Shown piece after piece: positions 1 through 9,181 of a DNA stretch of 64,000 nucleotides. The stretch's first letter is position 1. Every line of letters starts with the position of its first letter. Source of the DNA: Rhodopseudomonas sp. (GTDB taxonomy: Bacteria > Pseudomonadota > Alphaproteobacteria > Rhizobiales > Xanthobacteraceae); assembly GCA_016124795.1 (NCBI GenBank), contig WGNB01000013.1, positions 29,054-93,053 on the forward strand, read 5' to 3'. The position numbers and the translations under genes were made by a program. Below the pieces are notes generated by a model. The model saw only the letters and a list, made by a program, of their open reading frames with translations, did no database searches and was not told where the DNA came from.

Positions 1-61
1 AAAGCGGATCGGGATGACGCCCGATCCGCGGCTGCGAACCCAACACAAGGAAGACGATACG

Positions 62-382
62 ATGACAGTCACCAGCCTCGTGCAGGTACCGACCGCCCAT
101 GGCAGCCGCTACCTGCAACAGCTTTGCAAACACTGGAGCCACAACCTCACCGTCGAGTTCACGCCGCAGCACGGCACGGTGATCTTTCCACGCGATGCGC
201 GCGGCGCCGACTGGCCAGGCGATGCGACCCTGACGCTCGACGCGCGCGAGGACGCACTCGAATGCCGGCTGGACGCCAGCGTCGACGGACAACTTGAAGC
301 GCTCAAGGGCGCGGTCGCCCGCCACCTCGATCGCTTCGCCTTCCGCGAAGCGCCGCTCGCGTTCAATTGGACCGACCAATAA
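62..382 (+). CDS. DUF2218 family protein
   Basis: A 106-residue soluble protein that I recognise as DUF2218-like from the N-terminal pattern (xxPTAHGSRYLQQLCKHW) followed by an acidic-ligand region ending FNWTDQ. I chose the ATG at 62 because AAGGAAG lies at 47-53; an in-frame ATG at 14 has no such site. No catalytic motif is visible. Members are often encoded beside iron-siderophore uptake and PepSY membrane proteins, and a PepSY-type gene follows here 197 bases downstream, so a role in iron metabolism is plausible but only inferred. Confidence 0.75.
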   Translation: MTVTSLVQVPTAHGSRYLQQLCKHWSHNLTVEFTPQHGTVIFPRDARGADWPGDATLTLDAREDALECRLDASVDGQLEALKGAVARHLDRFAFREAPLAFNWTDQ

Positions 383-579
383 CCAACCGTATTCGCCGGC
401 GACATGCCAGCGATGCATCGGCGTCGGCATTCTTCACAACACCCCAACGAAACCGCGCCGATCGGCCGGAACGGTCGGCCACGCGCCGGCCGTCCGCCGA
501 GCGTCGGCGCGGCATTGATCTACATCACAAACGCCAGCGGTTCGTCGCATAGCGTCATGCGATACAAGGAGATCGATCC

Positions 580-1542
580 GTGAATAAAGTTCTGCTGCTC
601 AAGATCCACCGCTGGATCAGCATCACCTTCGCGCTGCCGCTGGTCGCGATTATCGTCACCGGCCTCATCCTGTCGTTCGAACCGATCGTGCAGGTGCAGG
701 GTGTCGTGCCGCACGCGGTCGATACCGCCAAGGTGATCGGGCTGATGCAGCAATTCGATCCCGCCGGCACCGCCCGCGGCATTTCAATCGATGCGTCGGC
801 GCAACGCCTGCGCCTGCAAGGCGGCAATCTGCCGGAGATCGATCTGGCCACCGGCAAGGCGGCGACGTCGAGCGATGCGCTGGCCGGCCTGTTCCTGTGG
901 GCGCGCCGCAATCATGAACGTCTGATCGGGCTGCCCTGGCTGGTCACCGCTTCCACCGTCGCCATGGTGGTGACGATGATCCTCGGAATCCTGATGGGCT
1001 TGCCGCGGCTGCGCAACACGCTGTCCGGCTGGCACAAGGGCGCGGCCTGGTTCACCTTGCCGCTGATCCTGCTCAGTCCGCTCACCGGACTGTTGATGGC
1101 CTTCGGCGTGACGCTGCAGTCCGGTGGCGCGCCGACACCGGGCGGGCGGCCGGCGGCCACGACATCGACATCGACGTCATCACCCGCCAGGCCGACCGGC
1201 AATGCCGCATCCGCCGGCAAGCCCTTCACCTTGGTCGATGCCGTCCGTCAGGTCGGCCAGACCCACGATCTGGCCACCGTCACGTCAATCGCAACACGGG
1301 GCGGCCGCATGATGGCGCGGATTTTCGACGGCGGCGAATTGCGCGCTTATTCGGTCAACGCCAAAGGCGTCACCGCCTTGCCGCGCAACTGGCCGCGTCT
1401 GCTGCATGAGGGCAACGGAGCGGCCTTCGTCACCGGTTCGGTGAACGTCGCGATCTCGATCGTGCTGTTCGGTTTGCTGACGACCGGCCTGCTGATCTGG
1501 GGCCGCCGCCAAATGCGCCGTCGGCCACGACCGGTCACTTGA
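580..1542 (+). CDS. PepSY-associated TM-type inner-membrane protein
   Basis: A 320-residue membrane protein beginning at GTG with AAGGAG at 566-571. The N-terminus (KIHRWISITFALPLVAIIVTG) has the conserved His-Arg-Trp first helix of PepSY_TM proteins. Further hydrophobic segments lie near residues 125-147, 155-180 and 290-308. A low-complexity Thr/Ser/Pro/Gly linker at about 184-205 separates the third helix from a periplasmic PepSY-like region. Such proteins are often associated with ferric-siderophore reduction or uptake. It is short for the family (often 380-500 residues), so it may be a reduced member. Function beyond the family is not shown. Confidence 0.75.
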   Translation: MNKVLLLKIHRWISITFALPLVAIIVTGLILSFEPIVQVQGVVPHAVDTAKVIGLMQQFDPAGTARGISIDASAQRLRLQGGNLPEIDLATGKAATSSDALAGLFLWARRNHERLIGLPWLVTASTVAMVVTMILGILMGLPRLRNTLSGWHKGAAWFTLPLILLSPLTGLLMAFGVTLQSGGAPTPGGRPAATTSTSTSSPARPTGNAASAGKPFTLVDAVRQVGQTHDLATVTSIATRGGRMMARIFDGGELRAYSVNAKGVTALPRNWPRLLHEGNGAAFVTGSVNVAISIVLFGLLTTGLLIWGRRQMRRRPRPVT

Positions 1543-1601
1543 TGAGTTCACCGTCGCGACCAAGCCTGCGACGGCAATGATCCGACAGGTCTTGAAACGT
1601 C

Positions 1602-1632
1602 ATTGGCCCGGCATCGCTGCCGGGCCAATTCA
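1602..1632. terminator. Bidirectional hairpin terminator
   Basis: A perfect 12-bp stem (ATTGGCCCGGCA / TGCCGGGCCAAT) with a TCGC tetraloop, followed by a T-rich stretch, lies between the convergent PepSY and ParA-like genes. It is well placed to terminate both. Confidence 0.75.
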
Positions 1633-1658
1633 TTTGGCGCAACTGCCGCTGACGATCG

Positions 1659-2363
1659 TCAGGCCGCCTGCTGGTGCATCGCCACGCCGGCATAGATCCC
1701 CTTGATCGCCGCGACCGAATTCTCGATCGCGGTCCACAGGCTCGCCATCTCATCGGCGGCGGCGCGATGATCGAAACCGACGTCGTCGGAGCCGGCGCCA
1801 TCGGCCAGCGACAGCGCAAGGCTCGCCCGGTTGGTGATCTGGCCGGACCAGACCGGCGCACCGAGCGCGGCGATGCTGCGCCGCGCATTGGTCGCCATCG
1901 CCGATTCAACGCCAAGCCGTTTCGGCGGCACCGCGTTGAGCACCACCGCGAAAGGTCGATTGGCCGCGAGCGTGGCGGCGACGGTTTCGGTCACCGCATT
2001 GAGATCGAACACCGCCGGCCGCGTTGGAATGACCACCAGCGTCGCGGCGGCGATTGCCTGCGCGACAGTGCCAGACAGCGTCGGCGCCATCGGCGCGGTA
2101 TCGATCAGCACCCACTCGACGCCATCGCGACGCGCCGTCTCGATGATCTCGTCAAGGCCCGGCGATCCATCCTGCAACGGCACGGCGGCACCCTTGCGCA
2201 GACTATGCCACAGCCGCAACGAACCTTGCGGGTCGGCATCGATCAGCAAGCAGGAACGCGGCGCGCTGTCACGCATGGACTTGACGCAACACGACGCAAG
2301 GTGAGCCGCCAGCGTACTCTTGCCGGTGCCGCCTTTCCGCGATGCAAATACGATGACGTTCAT
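1659..2363 (-). CDS. ParA/MinD-family ATPase (orphan)
   Basis: A 234-residue deviant-Walker-A ATPase. The start at 2363 gives MNVIVFASRKGGTGKST, with the P-loop KGGTGKST at residues 10-17; GGAAAGG sits just upstream on the minus strand. The A' motif (LLIDADPQGS) follows near residue 40 and the B-type motif (VLIDTAP) near residue 85. No ParB or partner gene is adjacent, so it is an orphan ParA-like protein, perhaps for positioning of a cellular cargo or accessory DNA. The upstream genes do not identify the cargo. Confidence 0.85.
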   Translation of the reverse strand: MNVIVFASRKGGTGKSTLAAHLASCCVKSMRDSAPRSCLLIDADPQGSLRLWHSLRKGAAVPLQDGSPGLDEIIETARRDGVEWVLIDTAPMAPTLSGTVAQAIAAATLVVIPTRPAVFDLNAVTETVAATLAANRPFAVVLNAVPPKRLGVESAMATNARRSIAALGAPVWSGQITNRASLALSLADGAGSDDVGFDHRAAADEMASLWTAIENSVAAIKGIYAGVAMHQQAA

Positions 2364-2562
2364 GGCCGTGCCTTTCCGTCTGTTAAAGAGCCGAAAGTCC
2401 ACGCAGTTTATGCGATTCGCGATTTTACAAGGCTGCCATGCCGGAACTCATTGCACTTGCTTTATAGCCATTTTCCATTGTTAAGCTGCGATAACAAATC
2501 CGATTGCGGCACGCGTCTATCCCGCGTTACCGTTCACCCTTACCCGAATAGGATCACGCATC

Positions 2563-3483
2563 ATGCGCATTGCGGTTATGGCGGCCGGCGCGGTCGGCGG
2601 TTATTTTGGCGCCCGTCTCGCGGCGGCCGGTCATGATGTCTTCTTCATCGCGCGCGGCGCCAATCTCGCCGCCATTCGCGACAAGGGTTTGCAGATCAAT
2701 AGCGTGCACGGCGATCTGCATCTCGCCAAGCCGAACGTCACCGACGATCCGGTAAGCGTCGGTCCCGTCGACATCGTTTTGTTTGCCGTCAAACTATGGG
2801 ACACCGAAACCGCCGCCGCGCTGGCGCGTCCGCTGGTCGGCCCCAGCACCCGCGTCATCACCTTGCAGAACGGCGTCGACAGCGTCGAGCGCATCGCGCC
2901 GATCCTCGGCGCCGAGCAGACCGTCGGCGGCGTCACTTACATCGCCAGCACGATCGCCGCGCCCGGCGTCATCAAACATTCGAGCGCCTTCGCCAAGATG
3001 CGCTTCGGCCGCGCCGACAAGAAACCCGATGCCATGCTCGATGCCTTCGTCGCCGCCGGCAAGGCGGCCAAGCTCGACATCGATCTGTCGGCCGACATCG
3101 CGCGCGAGCGCTGGGAGAAATTCATCTTCCTGACCGCGATGTCCGGGGCGACCGCCTCGCTGCGTTCGACCATCGGCCCGATCGCCACCGATCCGGAAAC
3201 CCGCGCCTTCTTCCTGGCGCTGCTGAACGAGGCCGCCGCGGTCGGCCGCGCCTCGGGCGTGACGATCGGCGACGGCTTCATCGCCAGCCGCATGGATTTC
3301 ATCACCACCCAGGTCGAGCCCGGCATGAAAGCCTCGATGGCCCAGGACCTCGACCGCGGCAACCGCCTTGAGCTGGATTGGCTCAGCGGCAAAGTCCGGG
3401 AACTGGGCCGCAACCTCGGCGTGCCGACACCGGCCAGCGACACCGTATTTTTGGTGTTGAAACTTCACCGCACAGGTTTGTGA
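2563..3483 (+). CDS. 2-dehydropantoate 2-reductase family protein
   Basis: A 306-residue NADP-dependent reductase of the ApbA/PanE family. The N-terminal Rossmann loop reads MAAGAVGGYFG, so the first Gly of the usual GxGxxG is Ala. LQNGVD near residue 100 carries the conserved Asn, RWEKFIFL near 185 the conserved Lys, and the C-terminal domain has SMAQD...RLELDWL with the conserved Ser and Glu. Ketopantoate reduction in pantothenate synthesis is the classical role, but this family is broad and a second member lies at 34330-35274, so true PanE function is uncertain. It is preceded by a 199-base AT-rich gap shared with the divergent ParA gene. Confidence 0.85.
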   Translation: MRIAVMAAGAVGGYFGARLAAAGHDVFFIARGANLAAIRDKGLQINSVHGDLHLAKPNVTDDPVSVGPVDIVLFAVKLWDTETAAALARPLVGPSTRVITLQNGVDSVERIAPILGAEQTVGGVTYIASTIAAPGVIKHSSAFAKMRFGRADKKPDAMLDAFVAAGKAAKLDIDLSADIARERWEKFIFLTAMSGATASLRSTIGPIATDPETRAFFLALLNEAAAVGRASGVTIGDGFIASRMDFITTQVEPGMKASMAQDLDRGNRLELDWLSGKVRELGRNLGVPTPASDTVFLVLKLHRTGL

Positions 3484-3727
3484 ACTTCGCAGCTGCTATG
3501 CGTCGCCGGGCAATTTCACCCCTCAAAAAACCGCATTCGACCCGGCAAAAGCCGAATATAAGGCCCCTTTATATGCAATCACGCAACGCAGGGGCGAGCT
3601 GCAACGAAAATTGCGCTTGCCGTTGCGGATCTATATTCGAAATTACCTATTTATTACGGATTTGTAATGTGGGCGGCGGTATGTATTAGTCTAAGGGACT
3701 GGTCAAAAGCCTTGTGGAGGCCCGCCT
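3484..3727. promoter_or_regulatory. AT-rich leader before the TctBA operon
   Basis: A 244-base gap that becomes strikingly AT-rich at about 3600-3700 compared with its surroundings. It ends in GTGGAGG at 3714-3720, seven bases before the TTG start of tctB. It is the likely promoter region for the TctB-TctA pair; I do not assign a -35/-10. Confidence 0.45.
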
Positions 3728-4198
3728 TTGTTCGAAACACAGCTAAAAAAACGTGATTTTTATGCCGGCGGGTTAATGACCCTGATCGGCGCCGCCGTCA
3801 CCCTCGACTCGACAACTTATGATGTCGGTACGATGACCCACATGGGCCCGGGCATGTTCCCGCTCATCCTCGGCATCGTGCTCACCATCATCGGCGTTCT
3901 GATTTTCGGCACGGCTTTGGCCACGCCGTTGGGACCCGACGAAAGCATTCTTCCCGAACAGCGCGAATGGCGCGGCTGGGCCTGCATCCTGGCCGGCCCG
4001 ATGCTGTTCATCCTGTTCGGTGAGTTCCTCGGCATGGCGCCGGCAACCTTCGTCTGCGTCTTCGTATCGGCGCTGGGCGATCGCACCGCGACGGTCCGGG
4101 GCTCGGCCATTCTGGCGCTTGGTATCACCGTCTTCGGCGTGCTGCTGTTCTCCTATATTCTGCAGCTTCCGTTTCCGATTTTCCGTTGGGGCATGTAA
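3728..4198 (+). CDS. tctB: TctB-family small membrane subunit of a tripartite tricarboxylate transporter
   Basis: A 156-residue protein with four predicted membrane segments (about 15-32, 42-62, 85-105, 122-145). The signature MTHMGPGMFPLILGIVL (after a first helix) is characteristic of TctB. The start is TTG, supported by GTGGAGG seven bases upstream. Its stop overlaps the start of tctA (TAATG), indicating translational coupling. TctB works with the large TctA channel and a periplasmic TctC binding protein in secondary uptake of carboxylates. No TctC gene is adjacent. Confidence 0.85.
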   Translation: MFETQLKKRDFYAGGLMTLIGAAVTLDSTTYDVGTMTHMGPGMFPLILGIVLTIIGVLIFGTALATPLGPDESILPEQREWRGWACILAGPMLFILFGEFLGMAPATFVCVFVSALGDRTATVRGSAILALGITVFGVLLFSYILQLPFPIFRWGM

Positions 4199-5760
4199 TG
4201 GTTACGACCGCACTCACCGATCTCTGGTATGGCTTCGGGGTCGCGCTCGAGCCGCATAACGTCATGTGGTGTTTCATCGGCGTGCTGGTCGGCAACATGG
4301 TCGGCGTGTTGCCGGGCATGGGGCCTTTGGCCACCATCTCGATCCTGCTGCCGTTGACCTTCGGCATTCCGCCGGTCGGCGCCATCCTGATGCTCGCCGG
4401 CGTGTTCTACGGTTCGCAATACGGCGGCGCGATCTGCTCGATCCTGCTCAACCTGCCGTGCCATCCGCCGCATGCGGTGACCTGTCTCGACGGTTTCCCG
4501 CTGACCCAGCAGGGTCGCGGCGGCGCCGCGCTCGGCGTCACCGTGATCTCGTCCTTCGTCGGCGCCTCGTGGGGCATCACCGAAATGATCTTCCTGGCGC
4601 CGGTGCTGGTCACCGTCGCGTTGAAGTTCGGTCCGGCTGAAATCTGCTCGCTGATGCTGCTCGGCCTGCTCGCCGGCTCGACGCTGGCGCGCGGTTCGCC
4701 GCTTAAGGGCGTCGCCATGACGGTCTGCGGCCTGCTGATCGGCATCGTCGGCTCCGACATCGAAACCGGCACGCCGCGCTTCACCTTCGGCATCCCGAAC
4801 CTGTTCGACGGCGTCGAGATCGTGGCGCTGGCGCTCGGCCTGTTCGGCATCGCCGAGTTCATGAAGAGCGTCAATCAGCTGTCGGCGGTCGAAACCAAAT
4901 ACACCAAGATCAGCTTCAAGGACCTGCGTCCGACCAAGAACGAATTGCGCCGGTCCTGGCCGGCGATGTTCCGCGGCACGCTGGTCGGCAGTCTGTGCGC
5001 CCTGATCCCCGGCACCGGCCCGACCATCGCTTCGTTCATCGCTTATGCGACCGAGAAGAAGATCTCCAAGTCTCCGGATCAGTTCGGCACCGGCATGATC
5101 GAAGGTGTCGCCGGTCCGGAAGCCTCGACCCACTCGTCGGTGCAGGGCGACTTCATCCCGACCATGAGCCTCGGCATTCCGGGCGACGCCGTGATGGCGC
5201 TGATCCTCGGCGCGCTGATGATCCAGGGCATCGTGCCCGGCCCGCAGCTGATCAGCGAACACCCGGATATCTTCTGGGGCCTGATCGCGAGCTTCTGGAT
5301 CGGCAACATCATCCTGGTCGTGCTCAACGTGCCGATGATCGGTTTGTGGGTGAAGCTGCTCACCATCCCGTACAAGTACCTGTATCCGTCAGCCTTGTTC
5401 TTCGTCTGTATCGGCGTCTACTCGACCAACAACGACATGTTCCAGGTCGGCGAGACGATCCTGATCGGTCTGCTCGGCTACCTCCTGCTGTTGCTCGACT
5501 TCCATCCGGCGCCGATCCTGCTCGGCTTCGTGCTGGGACCGCGCTTCGAGGAAAACTTCCGCCGCGCCATGCTGATTTCGCGTGGCGACTCGCTGGTCTT
5601 CATCGACATCAAGAACCACCCGATCAGCGCGTTCTTCATCTTCCTCTGCGTGGTCCTGATCCTGGCCCAGCTCTACGTCCGGCTGCGCAAGCCGAAGGCA
5701 CTGGCCCAGGAGCTGGCGATGAACGCCGAGACCAACCCGATCGCGCAGGCCGAACCTTGA
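4198..5760 (+). CDS. tctA: TctA-family large membrane subunit of a tripartite tricarboxylate transporter
   Basis: A 520-residue polytopic membrane protein with about 11-12 hydrophobic segments. TctA hallmarks are visible: GVLPGMGPLATISILLPLTF near residue 40, YGSQYGGAICSILLNLP near 75, and the second half-repeat LIPGTGPTIASFIAYATEKK near 265 followed by EGVAGPEASTHSSVQGDFIP. The two PGxGP loops are the duplicated re-entrant elements of the family. The ATG at 4198 overlaps the tctB stop. A strong hairpin terminator follows at 5811. The transported carboxylate is unknown. Confidence 0.9.
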   Translation: MVTTALTDLWYGFGVALEPHNVMWCFIGVLVGNMVGVLPGMGPLATISILLPLTFGIPPVGAILMLAGVFYGSQYGGAICSILLNLPCHPPHAVTCLDGFPLTQQGRGGAALGVTVISSFVGASWGITEMIFLAPVLVTVALKFGPAEICSLMLLGLLAGSTLARGSPLKGVAMTVCGLLIGIVGSDIETGTPRFTFGIPNLFDGVEIVALALGLFGIAEFMKSVNQLSAVETKYTKISFKDLRPTKNELRRSWPAMFRGTLVGSLCALIPGTGPTIASFIAYATEKKISKSPDQFGTGMIEGVAGPEASTHSSVQGDFIPTMSLGIPGDAVMALILGALMIQGIVPGPQLISEHPDIFWGLIASFWIGNIILVVLNVPMIGLWVKLLTIPYKYLYPSALFFVCIGVYSTNNDMFQVGETILIGLLGYLLLLLDFHPAPILLGFVLGPRFEENFRRAMLISRGDSLVFIDIKNHPISAFFIFLCVVLILAQLYVRLRKPKALAQELAMNAETNPIAQAEP

Positions 5761-5810
5761 TCGGCTGACCGCGCCGTGCCGCGATAAAGCGGCATTTCGC
5801 AGCGACACTG

Positions 5811-5841
5811 AACGGCGGCAGCCCTTGGGCTGCCGCCGTTT
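5811..5841 (+). terminator. Rho-independent-type terminator of tctBA
   Basis: A perfect 14-bp stem (AACGGCGGCAGCCC and its complement) closed by a TT turn and followed by TTTGT. It lies 50 bases after the tctA stop. Confidence 0.8.
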
Positions 5842-5951
5842 GTCGTTCAAGGGGGCGGACGACGCGCCTTGCCCCGCGACAGCGCGCTCGCTGGCGCCCC
5901 GACGGCGGGCCGCCTAAAATTCACCGACCGACGAATCGGACGGAGGACATC

Positions 5952-7601
5952 ATGCGCGGATTGCTCGACAGCGCGATTTACATCATCACCGCGCCGCTGC
6001 GATTGTTCGGGCGCTCGCGCCGCTTTCGCATCGCGCTCGGCGCCGTCTTGATCGTCATCGCATTCTTCACGGTCACGCTCTGGGCGCTCGACCGGTTTTT
6101 CCCGACCGGCAACGACGCCAAACAGGCGGTCGCCTCCTTGCCGCCGTTGCCGCCGTTAAAGCCGATCGCGCAAAAATCCTTCGTCATCGCGCCGGTGGCG
6201 ATCGCACTCGATGCCATCCAGCGCAGCCTGGAAGCTTCGGCGCCGCGCCAATTGACCGGCAAGAACGACAATCCGCTCAGCGGCCTGTTGTCGAAGGCCG
6301 ATATTGGCATGACCATCACGCGCGGCAATATCGCGGTCAACGGCAAGGCCAACGAACTGATTGCCGCCACCCAGCTCAACGGCATTCTCAAAGTCACCGG
6401 TCAGTTGGGCAGCCAGGCCGGCAACGTCGCCGGCGGCCTGTCCGGCTCGATCGCTGGGCTGCTCGGCGGCTCGCTCGGCAAGGATGTCGGCAAGGCGGTC
6501 GGCGGCGTGACCGGCCGCGTGCTCGACCAGAATGTCGAACTGCACAGCCAGGTCACGGTGCACGCCAAGCCGTCGGTCGCCACCAACTGGCGTCTGCAAC
6601 CGAACCTGTCGGCGCAGGTCGCGGTCGGCAACAGCGCGGTTCAGGTCGTCGGCATCAAGATCAACATGGCCAACGAAGCCCGGCCGCTGATCGAACGCGC
6701 CGTCAACGAACAGGTCGCCGCGCTCGAACAGCGAATACGCAACGATCCGTTCCTCGAACGCTCCGCGCGCGAGCAGTGGACCAAGATGTGCCGCTCGATC
6801 CCGCTCGGCGGCGGCGACACCGGCCTGCCGCAGCTTTGGCTGGAGATAAAGCCGACGCGCGCGGTCTCCGCCCAGCCGCGGGTCGACGCCCGCAACCTGA
6901 CGCTGGCGGTCGGCGTCGAGGCCGACACCCGCATCACCGCCCAGCAGACCAAGCCGACCTGTCCGTTTCCGGCCACCCTCGATCTGGTGGCGCCGATGGA
7001 TATCGGCCGTCTCGCCATTGCATTGCCGATCGACGTGCCTTTCACCGACCTGAGCAAATTGCTCGACGCGCAATTGAAAGGTCATCGCTACCCGGAAGGC
7101 GCCGACGCGCCGGTCGAGGTCGAGGTGCGCAGCGCCAGCCTGGCCGCCGCCGGCAACCGCATCCTGATCGCGCTCAAGGTCAAGGCGCATGAGCGTAAGA
7201 GCTGGTTCGGCTTCGGCGCCGACGCCAATGTCCATATCTGGGGCAAGCCGACGCTCGACGCCAGAACCCAGGTCCTGCGGCTCACCGACGTCACGCTCGA
7301 TATCGACACCAGCAGCGGCTACGGCCTGCTGAACGCCGCGGCGCGCGCCGCGCTGCCTTATCTGCAACAGGCGATCGCCGATCAGGCCAAGATCGACCTG
7401 ACGCCGTTCCTCAACGACGCCAAGGCCAAGATCGGCGTTGCGCTGGCGGACTTCCGCAAGAACAGCAACGGCGTCGCCGTCGATGCCGATGTTCGCGACC
7501 TGCGGCTGACCGACATCGCCTTCGATTCCAACACGCTGCGGGTCGTCGCCGAAGCCGACGGCGGCGTCAAGGTCGCGGTGACCGACCTGCCGCGGATGTA
7601 A
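5952..7601 (+). CDS. DUF4403 family membrane-anchored protein
   Basis: A 549-residue protein with one N-terminal hydrophobic segment (about 28-48) after a basic leader, so probably anchored in the inner membrane with a large periplasmic part. The body fits DUF4403: an early IAPVAIALDAIQRSLE stretch, a Gly-rich LGSQAGNVAGGLSGSIAGLLGG region at about 155-180 and a C-terminal all-beta repeat region. No enzyme motif is seen. DUF4403 domains resemble lipid-binding TULIP-type folds in overall pattern; that link is my inference and is weak. A repeat at 7637 follows. Confidence 0.7.
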   Translation: MRGLLDSAIYIITAPLRLFGRSRRFRIALGAVLIVIAFFTVTLWALDRFFPTGNDAKQAVASLPPLPPLKPIAQKSFVIAPVAIALDAIQRSLEASAPRQLTGKNDNPLSGLLSKADIGMTITRGNIAVNGKANELIAATQLNGILKVTGQLGSQAGNVAGGLSGSIAGLLGGSLGKDVGKAVGGVTGRVLDQNVELHSQVTVHAKPSVATNWRLQPNLSAQVAVGNSAVQVVGIKINMANEARPLIERAVNEQVAALEQRIRNDPFLERSAREQWTKMCRSIPLGGGDTGLPQLWLEIKPTRAVSAQPRVDARNLTLAVGVEADTRITAQQTKPTCPFPATLDLVAPMDIGRLAIALPIDVPFTDLSKLLDAQLKGHRYPEGADAPVEVEVRSASLAAAGNRILIALKVKAHERKSWFGFGADANVHIWGKPTLDARTQVLRLTDVTLDIDTSSGYGLLNAAARAALPYLQQAIADQAKIDLTPFLNDAKAKIGVALADFRKNSNGVAVDADVRDLRLTDIAFDSNTLRVVAEADGGVKVAVTDLPRM

Positions 7602-7636
7602 CGCGCTTTGACCGGACGCAAATAGCATCACGCGAT

Positions 7637-7674
7637 GTCATTCCGGACCGCCGCCGCGCGGCATCCGGAATGAC
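7637..7674. repeat. Intergenic palindrome, GTCATTCCGG family
   Basis: An 11-bp arm GTCATTCCGGA at 7637-7647 is mirrored by TCCGGAATGAC at 7664-7674, around a CG-rich inner hairpin. Longer members of the same family occur at 21446-21541 and 47426-47530. It lies between convergent genes and may act as a terminator. Confidence 0.75.
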
Positions 7675-7699
7675 GGAGGCAGGCAGTTCGGACGACCGA

Positions 7700-8272
7700 T
7701 TACGCCTGATAATTGACGATCAGCGAACTGATCTGTGACGACAGGCTGCTGCCGCTCGCCCCATACGTCGACGAGTTGCTCTGCGAATTCTTGATCATGT
7801 CGAGAAAGTCGGACAGCAGCTTGGCGGTCTGGCTATCGGTCGAGGTCGAGCTGTCCGTCGACGTCGAGGACGACGACGAACTGTCGCTGGACGAGGACGT
7901 GCTGTCCGACGGCGGGCCGGGCGGCGGACCGCCAGCGCCACCCGCGCCGCCAGGACCGCCCTTGAAGGTCTGCGCGAATACGTTCTTAAGTTCATCGGCT
8001 TGGGCGCTGGTCAATTTACCGCTGCTGACCTCGCCGGCAATCAGGTCGTCGATCTTGGATTTCATCTCGTCCGGCGATGGCGGCGTCGAGCCCGAGCCGG
8101 AGGTCGGCTTACTGGCCTGCATCGCCTTGTCGATATCGTCGAGCGCCGAGCTGAGCGCCGACTGATCGGCCGAGCTGATGGTGCCGGCGGACACTTCCGA
8201 CGTCAGTTCATTCTGCAAGCGGGTAAGCGGCGAATATTGCTGCGCCGATGTGGCGGACGTAATCGAACTCAT
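7700..8272 (-). CDS. Ser/Thr- and Gly/Pro-rich protein with two helical repeats
   Basis: A 190-residue protein with no domain I can name. Residues about 25-52 (EVSAGTISSADQSALSSALD) and 80-107 (EVSSGKLTSAQADELKNVFA) are two copies of one helical motif. Then come a Gly/Pro stretch (GGPGGAGGAGGPPPGPP) and a long Ser/Thr/Asp run at about 123-147, and the protein ends in LSSQISSLIVNYQA. No signal peptide is visible. The start (MSSITSATSAQQYSPLTRLQ) and tail suggest a flexible extracytoplasmic or appendage-associated protein. Divergent from the two-component genes, which might control it. Confidence 0.65.
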   Translation of the reverse strand: MSSITSATSAQQYSPLTRLQNELTSEVSAGTISSADQSALSSALDDIDKAMQASKPTSGSGSTPPSPDEMKSKIDDLIAGEVSSGKLTSAQADELKNVFAQTFKGGPGGAGGAGGPPPGPPSDSTSSSSDSSSSSSTSTDSSTSTDSQTAKLLSDFLDMIKNSQSNSSTYGASGSSLSSQISSLIVNYQA

Positions 8273-8461
8273 GGTTGATCCCCCAATGGGCCGACGAACG
8301 GATCGCCAGCCCGGTTCAGGCGATCATTCGGCCGACGCAGTTAACGAGCGCTTGCCAGCCCGGCGGCGATTTGTTTCGCTGTGTATCGCCAAGCCTGCCA
8401 GATACATTCAGAAACAATTTTCCGCCGCCGTTCTGGCATCATCGGCGTCAGCGAATCGCCC

Positions 8462-9181
8462 ATGAAAAAACCGCCGCATATTCTGGTGATCGACGACGAC
8501 CGCGAAATCAGCAGTCTGGTGGCGCGCTATTTGCGCGACAACGACTGCCGGGTTTCGCTGCTCGGCGACGGCCGCGACCTCGACCGCCTGCTCGACGACC
8601 ACCGCATCGACCTGATCGTGCTCGATCTGATGCTGCCCGGCGAGGACGGCCTAAGCCTCTGCAAGCGGCTGCGCGCCCGTTCGCAATTGCCCATCGTCAT
8701 GCTGACCGCCAAGGGCGACGAGGTCGACCGCATTCTCGGCCTTGAACTCGGCGCCGACGATTACCTGGCCAAACCGTTCAACCCGCGCGAATTGCTGGCG
8801 CGCATCCGCGCCGTGCTGCGGCGCTCGGCCAGCGGCGTATTGTGCACGGCCGGCAACCGCAGCCGCGTGCTCGCCTTCCTCGGCTGGCGGATCGACTGCG
8901 CCTTGCGCGAACTCAAGAACGCCGACGGCGTTCATGTCATTCTCACCGACGCCGAGTTCAGCCTGTTGCAGGCCTTGTGCGAGCGGCCCGGCCGCATCCT
9001 GTCGCGCGACCAGTTGCTCGACGTCACGCAAGGTCGCAGCCCCGGCATCTTCGAGCGCAGCATCGATATTCTGATCAGCCGGCTGCGCCGCAAGATCGAA
9101 AACGATCCGCGCCAGCCGAGCATCATCAAGACCGTCCGCTCCGAAGGCTATCTGTTCACGCCAACGGTCGAAGCCGCATGA
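8462..9181 (+). CDS. OmpR-family response regulator
   Basis: A 239-residue regulator with an N-terminal receiver and a C-terminal winged helix. Receiver residues are intact: acidic cluster DDD at 11-13, phospho-acceptor Asp55 (IVLDLMLPGEDG), Thr82 and Lys104 (YLAKPF). The DNA-binding part ends with the typical RSIDILISRLRRKIENDP...VRSEGYLF. It is coupled to the histidine kinase gene through a ten-codon open frame that overlaps both. Together they form a two-component system of unknown signal. Confidence 0.92.
   Translation: MKKPPHILVIDDDREISSLVARYLRDNDCRVSLLGDGRDLDRLLDDHRIDLIVLDLMLPGEDGLSLCKRLRARSQLPIVMLTAKGDEVDRILGLELGADDYLAKPFNPRELLARIRAVLRRSASGVLCTAGNRSRVLAFLGWRIDCALRELKNADGVHVILTDAEFSLLQALCERPGRILSRDQLLDVTQGRSPGIFERSIDILISRLRRKIENDPRQPSIIKTVRSEGYLFTPTVEAA

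Noticed and set aside
1659..2363. Treating the ParA-like gene as part of a plasmid partition locus with the ParB-like gene at 13101
   Set aside because: They are 11 kb apart with housekeeping genes between, and the ParB-like protein lacks a typical HTH partition arrangement.
6156..7631. A 491-codon minus-strand frame opposite DUF4403
   Set aside because: Low-complexity Asp/Arg/Gly text without motif; the plus-strand gene has a hydrophobic anchor and a plausible start.
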